64,000 nucleotides of DNA from Paenibacillus sp. JJ-100 (GTDB lineage: Bacteria > Bacillota > Bacilli > Paenibacillales > Paenibacillaceae). Below are positions 8,666-17,305 of the stretch, piece by piece. The DNA lies in NCBI RefSeq assembly GCF_948329825.1, contig NZ_CAOJCM010000002.1, positions 1,113,777 to 1,177,776 on the forward strand. The letters run 5' to 3'. A program made the translations under genes and the position numbers. How positions within the stretch are numbered: position 1 is the stretch's first letter; each line of letters begins with the position of its first letter. The notes below the pieces were generated by a model, which did not search any database, was not told the origin of the DNA, and was given only the letters and a program-made list of their open reading frames with translations.

Positions 8666-9889
8666 TTATTGAGATGAATTCTCGTATAGTTTCTGTATTG
8701 TCGCTTGATCAATCGGAAGGGTGATCTCCAGCTCTTTGATATAATGTTTAATGACTTCTCCGCGCTCATTAAATTTGAAGCTCCCTGAAGAGAATGAAGA
8801 TTCCTCCATTTCAGGTATAAAAGCTTTTAGTTTGACAGAGGGAGTAGCCACTTCGAGACGTTCAAACAACAGATCATAGTGAAGCTCTCCTCCCAAACGG
8901 TTAGTGTCATACGCTCCATATCCACCAATGAGACCTAGTATATTCCCCTGGTCATCCCACAGCTCAAATCCGAGCTGTTGCTGCCACTTCTGGTTTTTTG
9001 GACCACTGGAGACTACATTTAACGACACTTTGGTTGTAATGGGTGTAAACTGAATTTTGCTCAGTGTCAGCTTGTGCTCTTTCCATTCCTTCGACTTTTG
9101 AATATTCGAAATGACTTTGGCCTGATGTTCTCGCACCGGAAGTTCCAACACGAACGGCTCTTCTACTCCCTCCAGACCGACCTGAACTGTCAGCGTAAAT
9201 GTATCAGGAAGTTCTGATGCGGACTGCTTGGGCGAAGAACGTGGCGTAAGTTCATAAATAGCTGTATTGGGGTCAGTAGTCTGTTTTCCTCCCAGCCCTA
9301 TATTCCATCCACTTTCTCCCCGATGGATGGAATGACCATTAATCTGAACATCAAATGAATGAATGGCTCCTTTAGGATATTTCGGCTGAGTTCCATTTCC
9401 TGTAGAAACCTGATCAAGAATACTGCCGCTTAACTTTTCTCCTTCACGAGTAACCACCATGGAAAGCCGTGTACCATCGTATATGAGTTCCGGAATACGC
9501 AGAGTAATTCCATCATGCGTAGCACTTACTCCCACAACATCGGCAATCCGACGCTCTCCCAGCGTTTGCAGCCCTAAGTCGTCGGCCAACTTAAACAAAC
9601 TGCCAATTAGCGGAACGCTTTGCAAGGATGCCGCTAAGGCTGGGGATAAAGCAGCACCGACCAGCAAGCTGCCCATGGTAAGAATCATTACCGCTGCAGC
9701 TGTCAACATCATACGGCGAATTTGAGGCATGACGCGAGCAACCTTTACTCGTTGACTGCGTTCTTGCATCGGGAGAGTTTCCAGAGTGGCGTATACCTCT
9801 TCTTGGCGGCGTCGGATTAAGTCTGGAACCTTACTCGCATCCTTCTTCCCTAGCTCCCGGAGCTGCTGATCAAGATCATGGTTATTCAT
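8666..9889 (-). CDS. DUF4179 membrane protein, probable anti-sigma factor
   Basis: A 407-residue protein: about 70 cytoplasmic residues, a membrane segment at about 72-95 (LTAAAVMILTMGSLLVGAA), then a DUF4179-type extracellular region with two beta-sandwich domains. The start is the ATG at 9889, preceded by GGGGAG and overlapping the sigma-factor stop by 8 bases, indicating translational coupling. Membrane proteins encoded immediately downstream of ECF sigma genes with this layout usually act as anti-sigma factors: the inside segment binds sigma and the outside domain senses an envelope signal. No classical zinc-binding anti-sigma motif is visible, so the mechanism is inferred from position and topology. 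Confidence 0.8.
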   Translation of the reverse strand: MNNHDLDQQLRELGKKDASKVPDLIRRRQEEVYATLETLPMQERSQRVKVARVMPQIRRMMLTAAAVMILTMGSLLVGAALSPALAASLQSVPLIGSLFKLADDLGLQTLGERRIADVVGVSATHDGITLRIPELIYDGTRLSMVVTREGEKLSGSILDQVSTGNGTQPKYPKGAIHSFDVQINGHSIHRGESGWNIGLGGKQTTDPNTAIYELTPRSSPKQSASELPDTFTLTVQVGLEGVEEPFVLELPVREHQAKVISNIQKSKEWKEHKLTLSKIQFTPITTKVSLNVVSSGPKNQKWQQQLGFELWDDQGNILGLIGGYGAYDTNRLGGELHYDLLFERLEVATPSVKLKAFIPEMEESSFSSGSFKFNERGEVIKHYIKELEITLPIDQATIQKLYENSSQ

Positions 9890-10433
9890 ACGCCACTCTC
9901 CCCTTTCCAATTTCATTGATCTGCTTCGCAAGCACCCCTCGCGCTCTGTGTAATCGGGCTCTGACAGCTCCTTCTGACAGTTCAAGTACACTTGCTATTT
10001 GTTTGATCGACAAATCCTGATAATAGAACAGATGAACAACCAAACGTAACGATTCGTCCAGATTCTCCACGGCTTCTCGCAAATCATGCTGTCGACTATT
10101 CACAAAATGCTGTTCATTGCTGCCCGTCTCTGTATGCTCAGGCAGCTCCGCCATGACGATGGTTCGTTTGCGCATACGTAGTACTTGATTACATTCATTA
10201 ATTAGAATCCGGATAAGCCACGTTTTGAAATAAGCAGTCTTTCGTAACCCGGTGATGCTCTTATACGCTTTCAGTGTTGTTTCCTGAAGAACATCCGCGC
10301 AGTCCTCATCCCGTCCCACAATGGACTTGGCCAAACTGTACAGCTCGGGTTCCAGCCTCCGGAACAGCTGAATAAATGCTTCACGATCCCCCTGCTGTGC
10401 TCGTTTGACTTCTTGTTCCATAGTTTGATGCAC
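9882..10433 (-). CDS. ECF-type RNA polymerase sigma factor
   Basis: A 183-residue sigma-70 family ECF factor. Region 2 spans about 15-85, with RDEDCADVLQETTLKAYK (region 2.1-2.2) and TWLIRILINECNQVLR (2.4); region 4 spans about 120-175, with LRLVVHLFYYQDLSIKQIA and the recognition helix LSEGAVRARLHRAR. I take the GTG at 10433 as start because AAGGAG lies 9 bases upstream; the ATG three codons earlier directly abuts that site. It heads the sigma/DUF4179/DUF4179-paralogue operon and probably activates its own promoter. Confidence 0.9.
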   Translation of the reverse strand: MHQTMEQEVKRAQQGDREAFIQLFRRLEPELYSLAKSIVGRDEDCADVLQETTLKAYKSITGLRKTAYFKTWLIRILINECNQVLRMRKRTIVMAELPEHTETGSNEQHFVNSRQHDLREAVENLDESLRLVVHLFYYQDLSIKQIASVLELSEGAVRARLHRARGVLAKQINEIGKGRVAYE

Positions 10434-10788
10434 GAATTTCATCTCCTTCTGAGGGCCCTCTATAGAATTAGATGGACAAGTACAGCAAAAGGTTATATAC
10501 AACGTAAAAAAATTTACGAATACAGAAAATTGACAAAAGAAAGGCTGTCTCAAAAGCCCTTAAAAACACACTTCAGTGAAGAGAATGAAAACCGATACGT
10601 CCAAAAAGAATTCAGTCTATAGACTTAGTTTGATTCCTTCCAAGGCTTGATACAAGAGATCTTCTCACGTTCTATACTCAATCCCAGGAGGACAATCGCG
10701 AGACAATATGGAGGATATTTATAGTAATGAGGAGAGTAATAAACGGCCTATCGCAACAAGAGTCTACATTAAAATAGGAGGGATCAAC
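10434..10788. other. Intergenic region between divergent ECF operon and CPBP gene
   Basis: This 355-base spacer holds the leader of the minus-strand ECF operon. On the minus strand AACCTTTT (10494-10487) and GTCCAT (10477-10472) stand at roughly ECF promoter spacing, a weak candidate for autoregulation. A CGTAAA/TTTACG inverted repeat lies at 10503-10518 and a perfect 12-bp palindrome AGTCTATAGACT at 10614-10625. I see no gene in it. Confidence 0.4.
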
Positions 10789-11592
10789 TTGAAAAAAAGC
10801 AGCACCAAACTATTATTGCAATATATCCTATGGACTTTCCTCATCACTTATTGTTCATGGGGAATTCTAATCTTAGCCAGCCAGATGGGACGGTTAGAAC
10901 TAAGGACTCCCTTGGGTATGCTGCTGCTTACAATCGGTGGGAGCGGACCACCTCTTGCTGCATATTTTATTTTGAGACATTATAGGAAAATATCAGGATT
11001 CAAACCTTTCATCAAAGAAGCTTTTGCAGTCAAACAGCCGCTTATGGCATACATTATCGTGTTTATATTCACCACTGCGTATTTCGGTATTCCCGCACTA
11101 CTAGGAGGTAGCACTTCAAATTCCCCTATATATATGGCCGTATTGTCTATTCCAATTATGATCATCGGAGGCGGGCTGGAAGAATTGGGGTGGCGTTATA
11201 TTCTACAACCGATGCTTGAGAAGAAAATTGGATTTTTTAGAGCAGTCCTTGTTACATCTGTGATCTGGGCTGTATGGCATATCCCACTTTTTTTTATTAA
11301 AGGAACCAGTCAATATAACTGGAATTTCGGACTATTTACCCTTATGGTTATTGGATTGTCGTTTGCACTGGCAGTCATCTACCGCTTGAGTAAAAGCATC
11401 TGGCTATGTATTTTATTTCACAGTCTAATCAATGCTTTTTCCGCCTCTTGGGTTATGGACGAACGTCTATTTATTAAACTCGTAACTACCATTGGAATAA
11501 TAACGATTGCTCTTGTATTGTTATTTATACAACGTGGCAAAGCAAAACACATATTAGATATAATGGAGAATACGAAAAAAGTGATGCGTTAG
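10789..11592 (+). CDS. CPBP family intramembrane metalloprotease
   Basis: A 267-residue integral membrane protein with about eight hydrophobic segments and the three CPBP/Abi motifs: GGGLEELGWRYILQP (the EExxxR glutamates), WAVWHIPLFF (FxxxH-like) and LFHSLINAF (HxxxN/B). These glutamates and histidines form the active site of glutamic/metallo intramembrane proteases related to eukaryotic Rce1. I prefer the TTG start at 10789 because GGAGGGATCAAC precedes it; longer reading to 10708 lacks a site. Bacterial members act in bacteriocin self-immunity or processing of membrane peptides; no bacteriocin gene is recognisable here except possibly the tiny ORF just downstream. Confidence 0.82.
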   Translation: MKKSSTKLLLQYILWTFLITYCSWGILILASQMGRLELRTPLGMLLLTIGGSGPPLAAYFILRHYRKISGFKPFIKEAFAVKQPLMAYIIVFIFTTAYFGIPALLGGSTSNSPIYMAVLSIPIMIIGGGLEELGWRYILQPMLEKKIGFFRAVLVTSVIWAVWHIPLFFIKGTSQYNWNFGLFTLMVIGLSFALAVIYRLSKSIWLCILFHSLINAFSASWVMDERLFIKLVTTIGIITIALVLLFIQRGKAKHILDIMENTKKVMR

Positions 11593-11607
11593 AAGAGGTG
11601 AACAATT

Positions 11608-11685
11608 ATGCCGAAGTCATACCATGCTGTGACGATTGACGCAGATTCCCTGATCATTCAGCATACTAGCAGACCCAGCCGATAA
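11608..11685 (+). CDS. Possible 25-residue small protein
   Basis: An ATG at 11608 preceded by GAAGAGGTGAACAATT opens a 25-codon frame ending just before a terminator and 15 bases after the CPBP protease stop. The peptide starts MPKSYHAVTIDADS and is not hydrophobic. The ribosome binding site and its place inside the transcript favour translation, but it could equally be the 5' relic of a deleted gene. I do not recognise a family. Confidence 0.35.
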   Translation: MPKSYHAVTIDADSLIIQHTSRPSR

Positions 11686-11691
11686 AAAAGC

Positions 11692-11722
11692 AAAAAGCCC
11701 GGTGTAAATCGCCGGGTTTCTT
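11692..11722 (+). terminator. Terminator after the CPBP gene
   Basis: AAGCCCGG pairs with CCGGGTTT across a 9-base loop, preceded by an A run and followed by TTTCTT. The A run may let it also serve the convergent DJ-1 gene. Confidence 0.75.
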
Positions 11723-11765
11723 AAACAAGTATTAGACTGAAATACTCGGTCATCTATTCATCCTT

Positions 11766-12287
11766 TTAAGCATTTTCAAAGTATTTAAAAAACCTTATGG
11801 TTTCTTCATAATCTGCTTCATCAGCATAGATGCCTGTCATCTGACCAAGAGCTAAGGCAAAGTCCACATACCCGTTCGCTTTCGCTGTAATGATATTATC
11901 GTGCACCACATACGTGTCAGAGTGGGTTGCATCATTACTTGTGTATTGCTTCCCTTCCAGAATCCCTGCTTGATTGAGCAGGTCTACCCCGGAACAGATC
12001 GCCCCAATAAATTTACGATCACCTTCTAACTTTTGCAGCAGTGCAATCAGTTGTTTATTTTGCTGAAGTTCGCTGATATCTCCTCCTGGAATGATCAATA
12101 CTTCAATATCACGGTGATCTACCTCATCCATGGAATGATGTGGTGTAACAATTAAGCCTTCATAGGACTTCACTGGGTTTGATGTCATTCCGATCGTTAT
12201 GATATCCCCTTTGGTTTTCATGAGGTACATGGCTAGCATAATTTCAAAACTTACATATCCGTCATAGATTATGACATGTGTATTCAT
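11766..12287 (-). CDS. DJ-1/PfpI family protein
   Basis: A 173-residue class I glutamine amidotransferase-like protein of the DJ-1/PfpI superfamily. The central LIIPGGD strand-turn near residue 85, the nucleophile elbow GAICSGVDLL with its Cys at about 107, and THSDTYVVHDNIITAKA further on (His at about 127) are typical. Members include deglycase-like, chaperone and protease-like proteins and the regulator-type YoaZ/YraA group. The ATG at 12287 is preceded by AGGTGAG; a GTG three codons upstream lacks a site. Function beyond the fold is not determined. Confidence 0.82.
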   Translation of the reverse strand: MNTHVIIYDGYVSFEIMLAMYLMKTKGDIITIGMTSNPVKSYEGLIVTPHHSMDEVDHRDIEVLIIPGGDISELQQNKQLIALLQKLEGDRKFIGAICSGVDLLNQAGILEGKQYTSNDATHSDTYVVHDNIITAKANGYVDFALALGQMTGIYADEADYEETIRFFKYFENA

Positions 12288-12905
12288 AATACTCACCTGC
12301 TTTATGTATTGTAATGTGCCTAACTTCTAGAGTTGCACAGCAAAATCTCTTTTTTCAAGCATATCACATAGATTTGTATGGTGAACATATTGGTTGGCAG
12401 TAACTAGCAACATTATTTTTTTACAAATTTTGATAGAAAATGATTGTATTCTTGTGCATTTGTGATATGATATCGTCAAATAAATAACATTTAAAAACAA
12501 ATATGAAAAATAATTACATTAATTCCGCTATTTTTATTCCTCTCAACAATCTTTAGACTCAGTTTATTGAAAGCGATTACAACAAACAACCGGACATATT
12601 ATAGCTCTGTTGTCACTCTATCATCATTACGTATTACAAGTCCGCTCTCCACACGCTTCTTTTGGATCCGGGTCATAGCTGTCTACTTGTCGCACTGTAC
12701 CCAATACCTTGCGTGCAAGTCTTCTAGCTTAAGCCATATAAGGCATCATGAACTACAGATTCCACTAATCATCACAATAAAGGAGGTGTCATGAAGAACA
12801 CTTAACCGCTTCAAGCTTCTGTTTCAGCTCTCGCATCACGCTCTTCAACATCTCATTCTTTACAAACAAATTGCGACAACACACTAATCCAATGGAGGCG
12901 AACGT
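12288..12905. other. Long 5' region upstream of the xylan-degradation genes
   Basis: A 618-base spacer. On the plus strand TTGTAT (about 12443) and TATGAT (about 12465) are a possible promoter 16 bases apart. A perfect cre site lies at 12567-12581, followed by more than 300 bases of apparent leader before the xynD start, AT-rich at first and without a convincing gene. An AGGAGGTG at about 12781 is not followed by a long frame. Confidence 0.45.
12567..12581 (+). promoter_or_regulatory. cre site (CcpA catabolite repression)
   Basis: TTGAAAGCGATTACA fits the Bacillus consensus WTGNAANCGNWNNCW at every position. It lies 325 bases upstream of the secreted arabinoxylan hydrolase gene, so glucose repression by CcpA of the two GH43 genes is the natural reading. 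Confidence 0.8.
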
Positions 12906-14840
12906 ATGATTCGTAAGCAACTAGCTCTGCTAATGTCGTTAATCCTTGTTTTTGTTATGATGCCGATGGAATCAAGCCATGCAGCCAATTCGGCTGTCGC
13001 GAAGACGCCTGTTAATGCCAACCCACTTGTCGATCACAAGTTGGGAGCCGATCCCTATGTGCTTGTTCATAACAATCGCGTCTATGTTTACATGACTGGA
13101 GATACGTACTTGTACAACAACGATGGCTCTGTGAAAGAAAACAACTACGGCACCATCGGCAGAATCAGCGTAATCTCCTCGTCTGACATGGTGAACTGGA
13201 CCGACCATGGCTACATTCCAGTAGCAGGTGCGAACAATGCGAACAATGGACAAGGTATTGCCAAATGGGCAAGCCAATCATGGGCCCCAGCAATGGCCAA
13301 AAAAACAATTGCCGGCAAAGATAAATTTTTCTTGTATTTTGCCAACTCAGGTGCAGGAATTGGTGTTCTGACAGCAGATTCCCCAATCGGGCCGTGGTCT
13401 GATCCAATCGGACGGGCGCTTGTTACCCATGGGACGCCTGGTATGTCGGGTGTAACTTGGCTCTTTGATCCAGCTGTACTTGTCGATGACGATGGTTCCG
13501 CTTATTTGTATGCAGGAGGCGGTATTCCGAACGAGAATAATGCAGCTTCCATCGCGAATCCAAAAACATCACGTGTTATTCGTCTCGGTGCCGACATGAC
13601 CAGTGTCGTTGGTAGCGCCACAACCATTGATGCACCTTACATGTTTGAAGATTCAGGTATTCATAAATATAACGGCAAATACTACTACTCCTATTGCATC
13701 AATTTTGCAGGCAATCATCCGGCAGCATACCCAAAAGGTGAAATTGGATATATGGTCAGTGACAGCCCAATGGGACCTTTCACATACAAAGGGCATTTCC
13801 TCAAAAACCCGGGCACTTTCTTCGGTGTTGGTGGTAACAATCATCATGCCGTGTTCCAGTTCAATAACCAGTGGTATGTCGCATACCATGCACAAACCGT
13901 GAGCAAGGCGTTCCTCGGGGATGGCAAAGGCTATCGTTCTACTCACATCAACCAACTTACACATAATGCAGATGGTTCAATCCAGGAAGTACAGGGCAAC
14001 ATGACGGGTGTTCCCCAACGAGCTAATCTCAACCCGTATGTCCGCGTAGAAGCCGAGACAATTGCTTGGCAAGCTGGCATCAATACACAACCAACTCAAG
14101 CCAGTGGTGGACCAATTGCCAACCAAAATGTAACCAATATCAATAATGGGGACTGGGTCGCTGTAAGCAATGTGGATTTTGGTTCAACAGGTGCTTCCAA
14201 GTTCAAGGCCAATGTAGCTTCTACCGGAAATGGTAAAATTGAGCTACGACTTGGCAGCCCTACGGGAACTCTGATCGGAACACTTAATGTCACATCTACT
14301 GGTGGTGCACAAAACTGGCGTGAGCTGGAAACGAACATCACCAATACGACTGGACGCCACCATCTGTATCTGGTGTTTACAGGCTCAGGTAATGGAAATC
14401 TATTCAATCTGGATTACTGGCAGTTCACCTCCGGTTCCGGAACCAATCCAAATCCTAACCCGAATCCCAATCCAGGGACTAATCGATATGAAACAGAAAG
14501 CATGACTCTTGGCGGCCAGTATGCTGGCCTGATTAATTCTCCTTTTAGCGGCGTGGCACTTTATGCTAACAATGATTATGCGGCTTACAATCAATATTTT
14601 GCCTATCCTACACATCAGTTCTCTCTTCGCGGGGCTTCTAACAACAGTAGTACTGCCCGTGTCGATCTGGTAATCGGTGGTGTCACCGCAGGTTCGTTCT
14701 TCTTCACAGGAACCGAGCCAACTGTGCAAACACTGCCCAACATTACACACGCTACAGGGGATCAGGAGATCAAGCTCGTAGTAACTACAGATAACGGTTC
14801 TTGGGATGCTTACATCGATTATCTTGAAATTTCGCAGTAA
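12906..14840 (+). CDS. xynD: Secreted arabinoxylan arabinofuranohydrolase, GH43-CBM6-CBM36
   Basis: A 644-residue exported enzyme closely resembling Bacillus subtilis XynD, which removes arabinose side chains from arabinoxylan. Order: signal peptide (1-27), five-bladed GH43 propeller (about 35-370) with general base Asp49 in HKLGADPYV, pKa-tuning Asp in WLFDPAV and the acid Glu in MFEDSGIHKYNG; a CBM6 (about 380-510, RVEAETIAWQAG to NLFNLDYWQF); an Asn-Pro repeat linker (about 515-528); and a C-terminal domain (about 530-644) with YETESMTLGGQYAG, RGASNNSSTARVDL and DNGSWDAYIDYLE, matching calcium-dependent xylan-binding CBM36. XynD of B. subtilis lacks that last module. Start preceded by GGAGGCGAACGT. 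Confidence 0.92.
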   Translation: MIRKQLALLMSLILVFVMMPMESSHAANSAVAKTPVNANPLVDHKLGADPYVLVHNNRVYVYMTGDTYLYNNDGSVKENNYGTIGRISVISSSDMVNWTDHGYIPVAGANNANNGQGIAKWASQSWAPAMAKKTIAGKDKFFLYFANSGAGIGVLTADSPIGPWSDPIGRALVTHGTPGMSGVTWLFDPAVLVDDDGSAYLYAGGGIPNENNAASIANPKTSRVIRLGADMTSVVGSATTIDAPYMFEDSGIHKYNGKYYYSYCINFAGNHPAAYPKGEIGYMVSDSPMGPFTYKGHFLKNPGTFFGVGGNNHHAVFQFNNQWYVAYHAQTVSKAFLGDGKGYRSTHINQLTHNADGSIQEVQGNMTGVPQRANLNPYVRVEAETIAWQAGINTQPTQASGGPIANQNVTNINNGDWVAVSNVDFGSTGASKFKANVASTGNGKIELRLGSPTGTLIGTLNVTSTGGAQNWRELETNITNTTGRHHLYLVFTGSGNGNLFNLDYWQFTSGSGTNPNPNPNPNPGTNRYETESMTLGGQYAGLINSPFSGVALYANNDYAAYNQYFAYPTHQFSLRGASNNSSTARVDLVIGGVTAGSFFFTGTEPTVQTLPNITHATGDQEIKLVVTTDNGSWDAYIDYLEISQ

Positions 14841-14884
14841 TTTATGATATTCAAGATTTTTTCAACCTGTCAGGAGGACAAGTT

Positions 14885-16450
14885 ATGTGGAAAAAAATCG
14901 GGTTGCTTCTACTTACTCTGCCTCTACTGTTAACGTCATTACCCTTGGCTAATCAGAAGGCTTCCGCCGCAACGTTTAACAATCCGGTCATTTATGCAGA
15001 TGTACCAGACAGTGATGTCATTCGAGTAGGCAATGCCTTCTACATGACCAGTACTACCATGCATATGAATCCTGGTGTTCCGGTTATGAAATCATATGAT
15101 CTGGTCAACTGGAGCATTGTGAACTATGTATATGATACGCTTGGGAATGGTGATGCACAGAATCTGAATAATGGTCAGAACGAATATGGGCGCGGTTCCT
15201 GGGCCAGCAGTCTTCGCTACAATAACGGCACCTATTATGTCGCCTTTGGTTCGCTGTCCACAGGAAAGACGTACATCTACCAGACCAGTAACATTGAGAC
15301 TGGACCGTGGACACCATATACTTTGAACAGCTATTACCACGATCCTTCCCTTCTCTTCGACGGGAACCGCACATTTCTTGTACACGGAAGTGATAACATC
15401 AGCATCGTCGAGCTGACGCCTGATGCCAAAGCCGTGAAGGCAGGCGGTGTTAATCAGGTATTAATCCCGAATGCAAGTGCTGTTGCTGGCTCAAATATGA
15501 TCGTGAAGGCAGAAGGTGCGCACATTCAGAAGATTAATGGGATGTACTATGTTTTCCTGATTGCCTGGCCATCCGGTGATGGACGAATTCAGCTCGCTTA
15601 TCGCTCGAATACATTGACAGGGCCATATACAGGCAAAGTGGTATTGAGAGATTCAGGTATCGCACAAGGCGGGATCGTAGATACCGCATCAGGCTCATGG
15701 TACGGCATGCTGTTTCGCGATAGCGGAGCCGTTGGGCGTATTCCGTATCTTGTCCCTGTGAACTGGGTGGATAACTGGCCCGTATTCGGGGTAAATGGCA
15801 AAGTCCCACTCACGATGAATATGCCTGTTGAAGGACAAGCGCCAGCTAAAGTGTTCGGTTCTGATGAGTTTAATGTACCTTCAGGCAACTCGGCTCTATC
15901 GAAGGTCTGGCAGTGGAATCATAATCCTGATCCGACCAAATGGTCCTTAAGCCAGCGGCCTGGCTATATGCGACTGACGACAGGCAAGCTCAGCAAAAAT
16001 CTGCTGGAGGCCCGAAATACACTGAATCAGCGTACGTTTGGACCAAAAAGTACAGGCATTACCGCCTTGGAGACGGCAGGCATGAAAGATGGGGATTATG
16101 CCGGTCTCGCTGCTTTTCAAGCGAAATATGGCTTTGTCGGTGTCAAGGTGACAGGGAATACCAAATCTATCGTAATGACAAATGCCAGCTCAGGCACAAT
16201 GACCGAAGTGGCAAACGTACCTTTGAATCAAAACAAAGTCTATCTGCGAGTCATCTGTGACTTCACGAATCGAACGGATAAAGCTTATTTTGCTTATAGT
16301 CTGGATGGAACAAACTGGACCAACATTGGGAATACGTTGCAAATGTCGTATACGATGCCACACTTTATGGGCTATCGTTTTGCATTGTTCAATTATGCGA
16401 CCAAGTCTGCAGGAGGATATGCTGATTTTGACTTCTTCCGTGTCGAGTAA
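14885..16450 (+). CDS. Secreted GH43 beta-xylosidase/arabinofuranosidase-like enzyme
   Basis: A 521-residue protein with a signal peptide (cleavage near ASAAT, residue 29), a GH43 propeller (about 30-320) and a C-terminal GH43-type beta-sandwich (about 335-521). Catalytic pieces: ADVPDSDVIRVG (general base Asp), YHDPSLLFD (modulating Asp) and KAEGAHIQKINGMYYV (acid Glu). The two-domain layout is that of beta-xylosidase/alpha-arabinofuranosidase members, unusual only in being exported. It follows xynD by 44 bases with its own CAGGAGG, and a terminator follows, so the pair is an operon acting on the same polymer. Exact linkage specificity is not readable. Confidence 0.87.
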   Translation: MWKKIGLLLLTLPLLLTSLPLANQKASAATFNNPVIYADVPDSDVIRVGNAFYMTSTTMHMNPGVPVMKSYDLVNWSIVNYVYDTLGNGDAQNLNNGQNEYGRGSWASSLRYNNGTYYVAFGSLSTGKTYIYQTSNIETGPWTPYTLNSYYHDPSLLFDGNRTFLVHGSDNISIVELTPDAKAVKAGGVNQVLIPNASAVAGSNMIVKAEGAHIQKINGMYYVFLIAWPSGDGRIQLAYRSNTLTGPYTGKVVLRDSGIAQGGIVDTASGSWYGMLFRDSGAVGRIPYLVPVNWVDNWPVFGVNGKVPLTMNMPVEGQAPAKVFGSDEFNVPSGNSALSKVWQWNHNPDPTKWSLSQRPGYMRLTTGKLSKNLLEARNTLNQRTFGPKSTGITALETAGMKDGDYAGLAAFQAKYGFVGVKVTGNTKSIVMTNASSGTMTEVANVPLNQNKVYLRVICDFTNRTDKAYFAYSLDGTNWTNIGNTLQMSYTMPHFMGYRFALFNYATKSAGGYADFDFFRVE

Positions 16451-16466
16451 ACGGAATGAGCGTAAT

Positions 16467-16485
16467 GCTGATCTTGTGGATCAGC
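16467..16485 (+). other. Small stem-loop after the GH43 operon
   Basis: GCTGATC-TTGTG-GATCAGC is a perfect 7-bp stem with no T run, 16 bases after the stop codon; possibly an mRNA 3'-end stabiliser ahead of the true terminator. Confidence 0.45.
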
Positions 16486-16521
16486 ACCGCGACATAAAGT
16501 ACACTTGAAGTAAAACTGTGG

Positions 16522-16566
16522 CCTGGTACTCCGCCATGTGCGGAGCCAGGTCATTCTCATTTTTTA
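16522..16566 (+). terminator. Terminator of the GH43 operon, possibly bidirectional
   Basis: CCTGG-TA-CTCCGC pairs with GCGGAG-CCAGG (TA bulge) and is followed by TCATTCTCATTTTTT. It lies between two convergent genes. Confidence 0.75.
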
Positions 16567-16576
16567 TGAAAACATT

Positions 16577-17107
16577 TCACTTGAACGCTTTAATATATTG
16601 GATGTACGCTGTAGCACTACGATCAATCTGTTCATCACTTGCCTGGAATGAGGCACCAAAGACAGCATAATGCGGCAGTGTTGTAACGCCCACATGATTC
16701 ATGCTTGCCTTGAATGGCGCGATCAGTTCTTCGACACTAAAACCTACCGGCCGTCCTTTTCCGTAATTCTCCCGCTTATCCCCAATGGTTATTGCCAGCC
16801 CCATCCGCTTTCCATGCAATCGATTGCCCTTTGATCCGTAAGCCCATCCATGCGTGAACACATCATCCAGCCATTTTTTGAGCAGAGGCGGGTAACTATA
16901 CCAATAGAACGGAAACTGCAAAATAATATGATCATGTGCCTCCAGTAACTCCTGCTCACGAGCAATATTGATGTTCCAGTCAGAATAAACTTCGTACAAT
17001 TCATGAATACGTACCTGCTCTGCGTGCTGCTCCAGCTCCTTTTTCCAGCGGCGATTCACTCTTGAAGTTGTCATATTCGGATGTGCGAGAATAACCAGTG
17101 TTTTCAT
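16577..17107 (-). CDS. NAD(P)H:quinone oxidoreductase-like flavoprotein
   Basis: A 176-residue flavodoxin-fold protein of the MdaB/YwrO/KefF group, which reduce quinones with NAD(P)H using FMN or FAD. Typical segments are VILAHPNMTTSRVN at the phosphate loop, LQFPFYWYSYPPLLKKWLDDVF with the conserved PxxxxxxPxxLKxWxDxVF pattern, and GKRMGLAITIG. The ATG at 17107 has AGAGGAAG 8 bases upstream. It is divergent from an HxlR regulator, the standard arrangement for electrophile- or quinone-inducible reductases, so HxlR control is likely. Confidence 0.88.
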   Translation of the reverse strand: MKTLVILAHPNMTTSRVNRRWKKELEQHAEQVRIHELYEVYSDWNINIAREQELLEAHDHIILQFPFYWYSYPPLLKKWLDDVFTHGWAYGSKGNRLHGKRMGLAITIGDKRENYGKGRPVGFSVEELIAPFKASMNHVGVTTLPHYAVFGASFQASDEQIDRSATAYIQYIKAFK

Positions 17108-17200
17108 TTCATTTCTTCCTCTCTCCAAAACAGGTTGATTTTCCCTTGATTACGGATCATTATCCACCCCGTCACCCCAAAAGAAAATACACACAATGAA

Positions 17201-17213
17201 GTAAGATACTTAC
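17201..17213. promoter_or_regulatory. Candidate HxlR-family operator
   Basis: GTAAG-ATA-CTTAC is a perfect inverted repeat between the divergent reductase and HxlR genes. GTAAG/CTTAC-rich sites are typical for HxlR-type regulators; binding by the neighbouring protein is inferred. Confidence 0.55.
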
Positions 17214-17305
17214 CTCAAGGTGTGTATGGACTTCTGCTTTGTAACTGTGAGATAATAAATAGTTATCCCTGTGAACACGTATATATAAATAACGAGGTGA
17301 TATGA

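Noticed and set aside
10614-10625. Palindrome AGTCTATAGACT as an operator or mobile-element end
   Set aside because: A single 12-bp palindrome in AT-rich spacer DNA with no partner or matching regulator; not enough to call.
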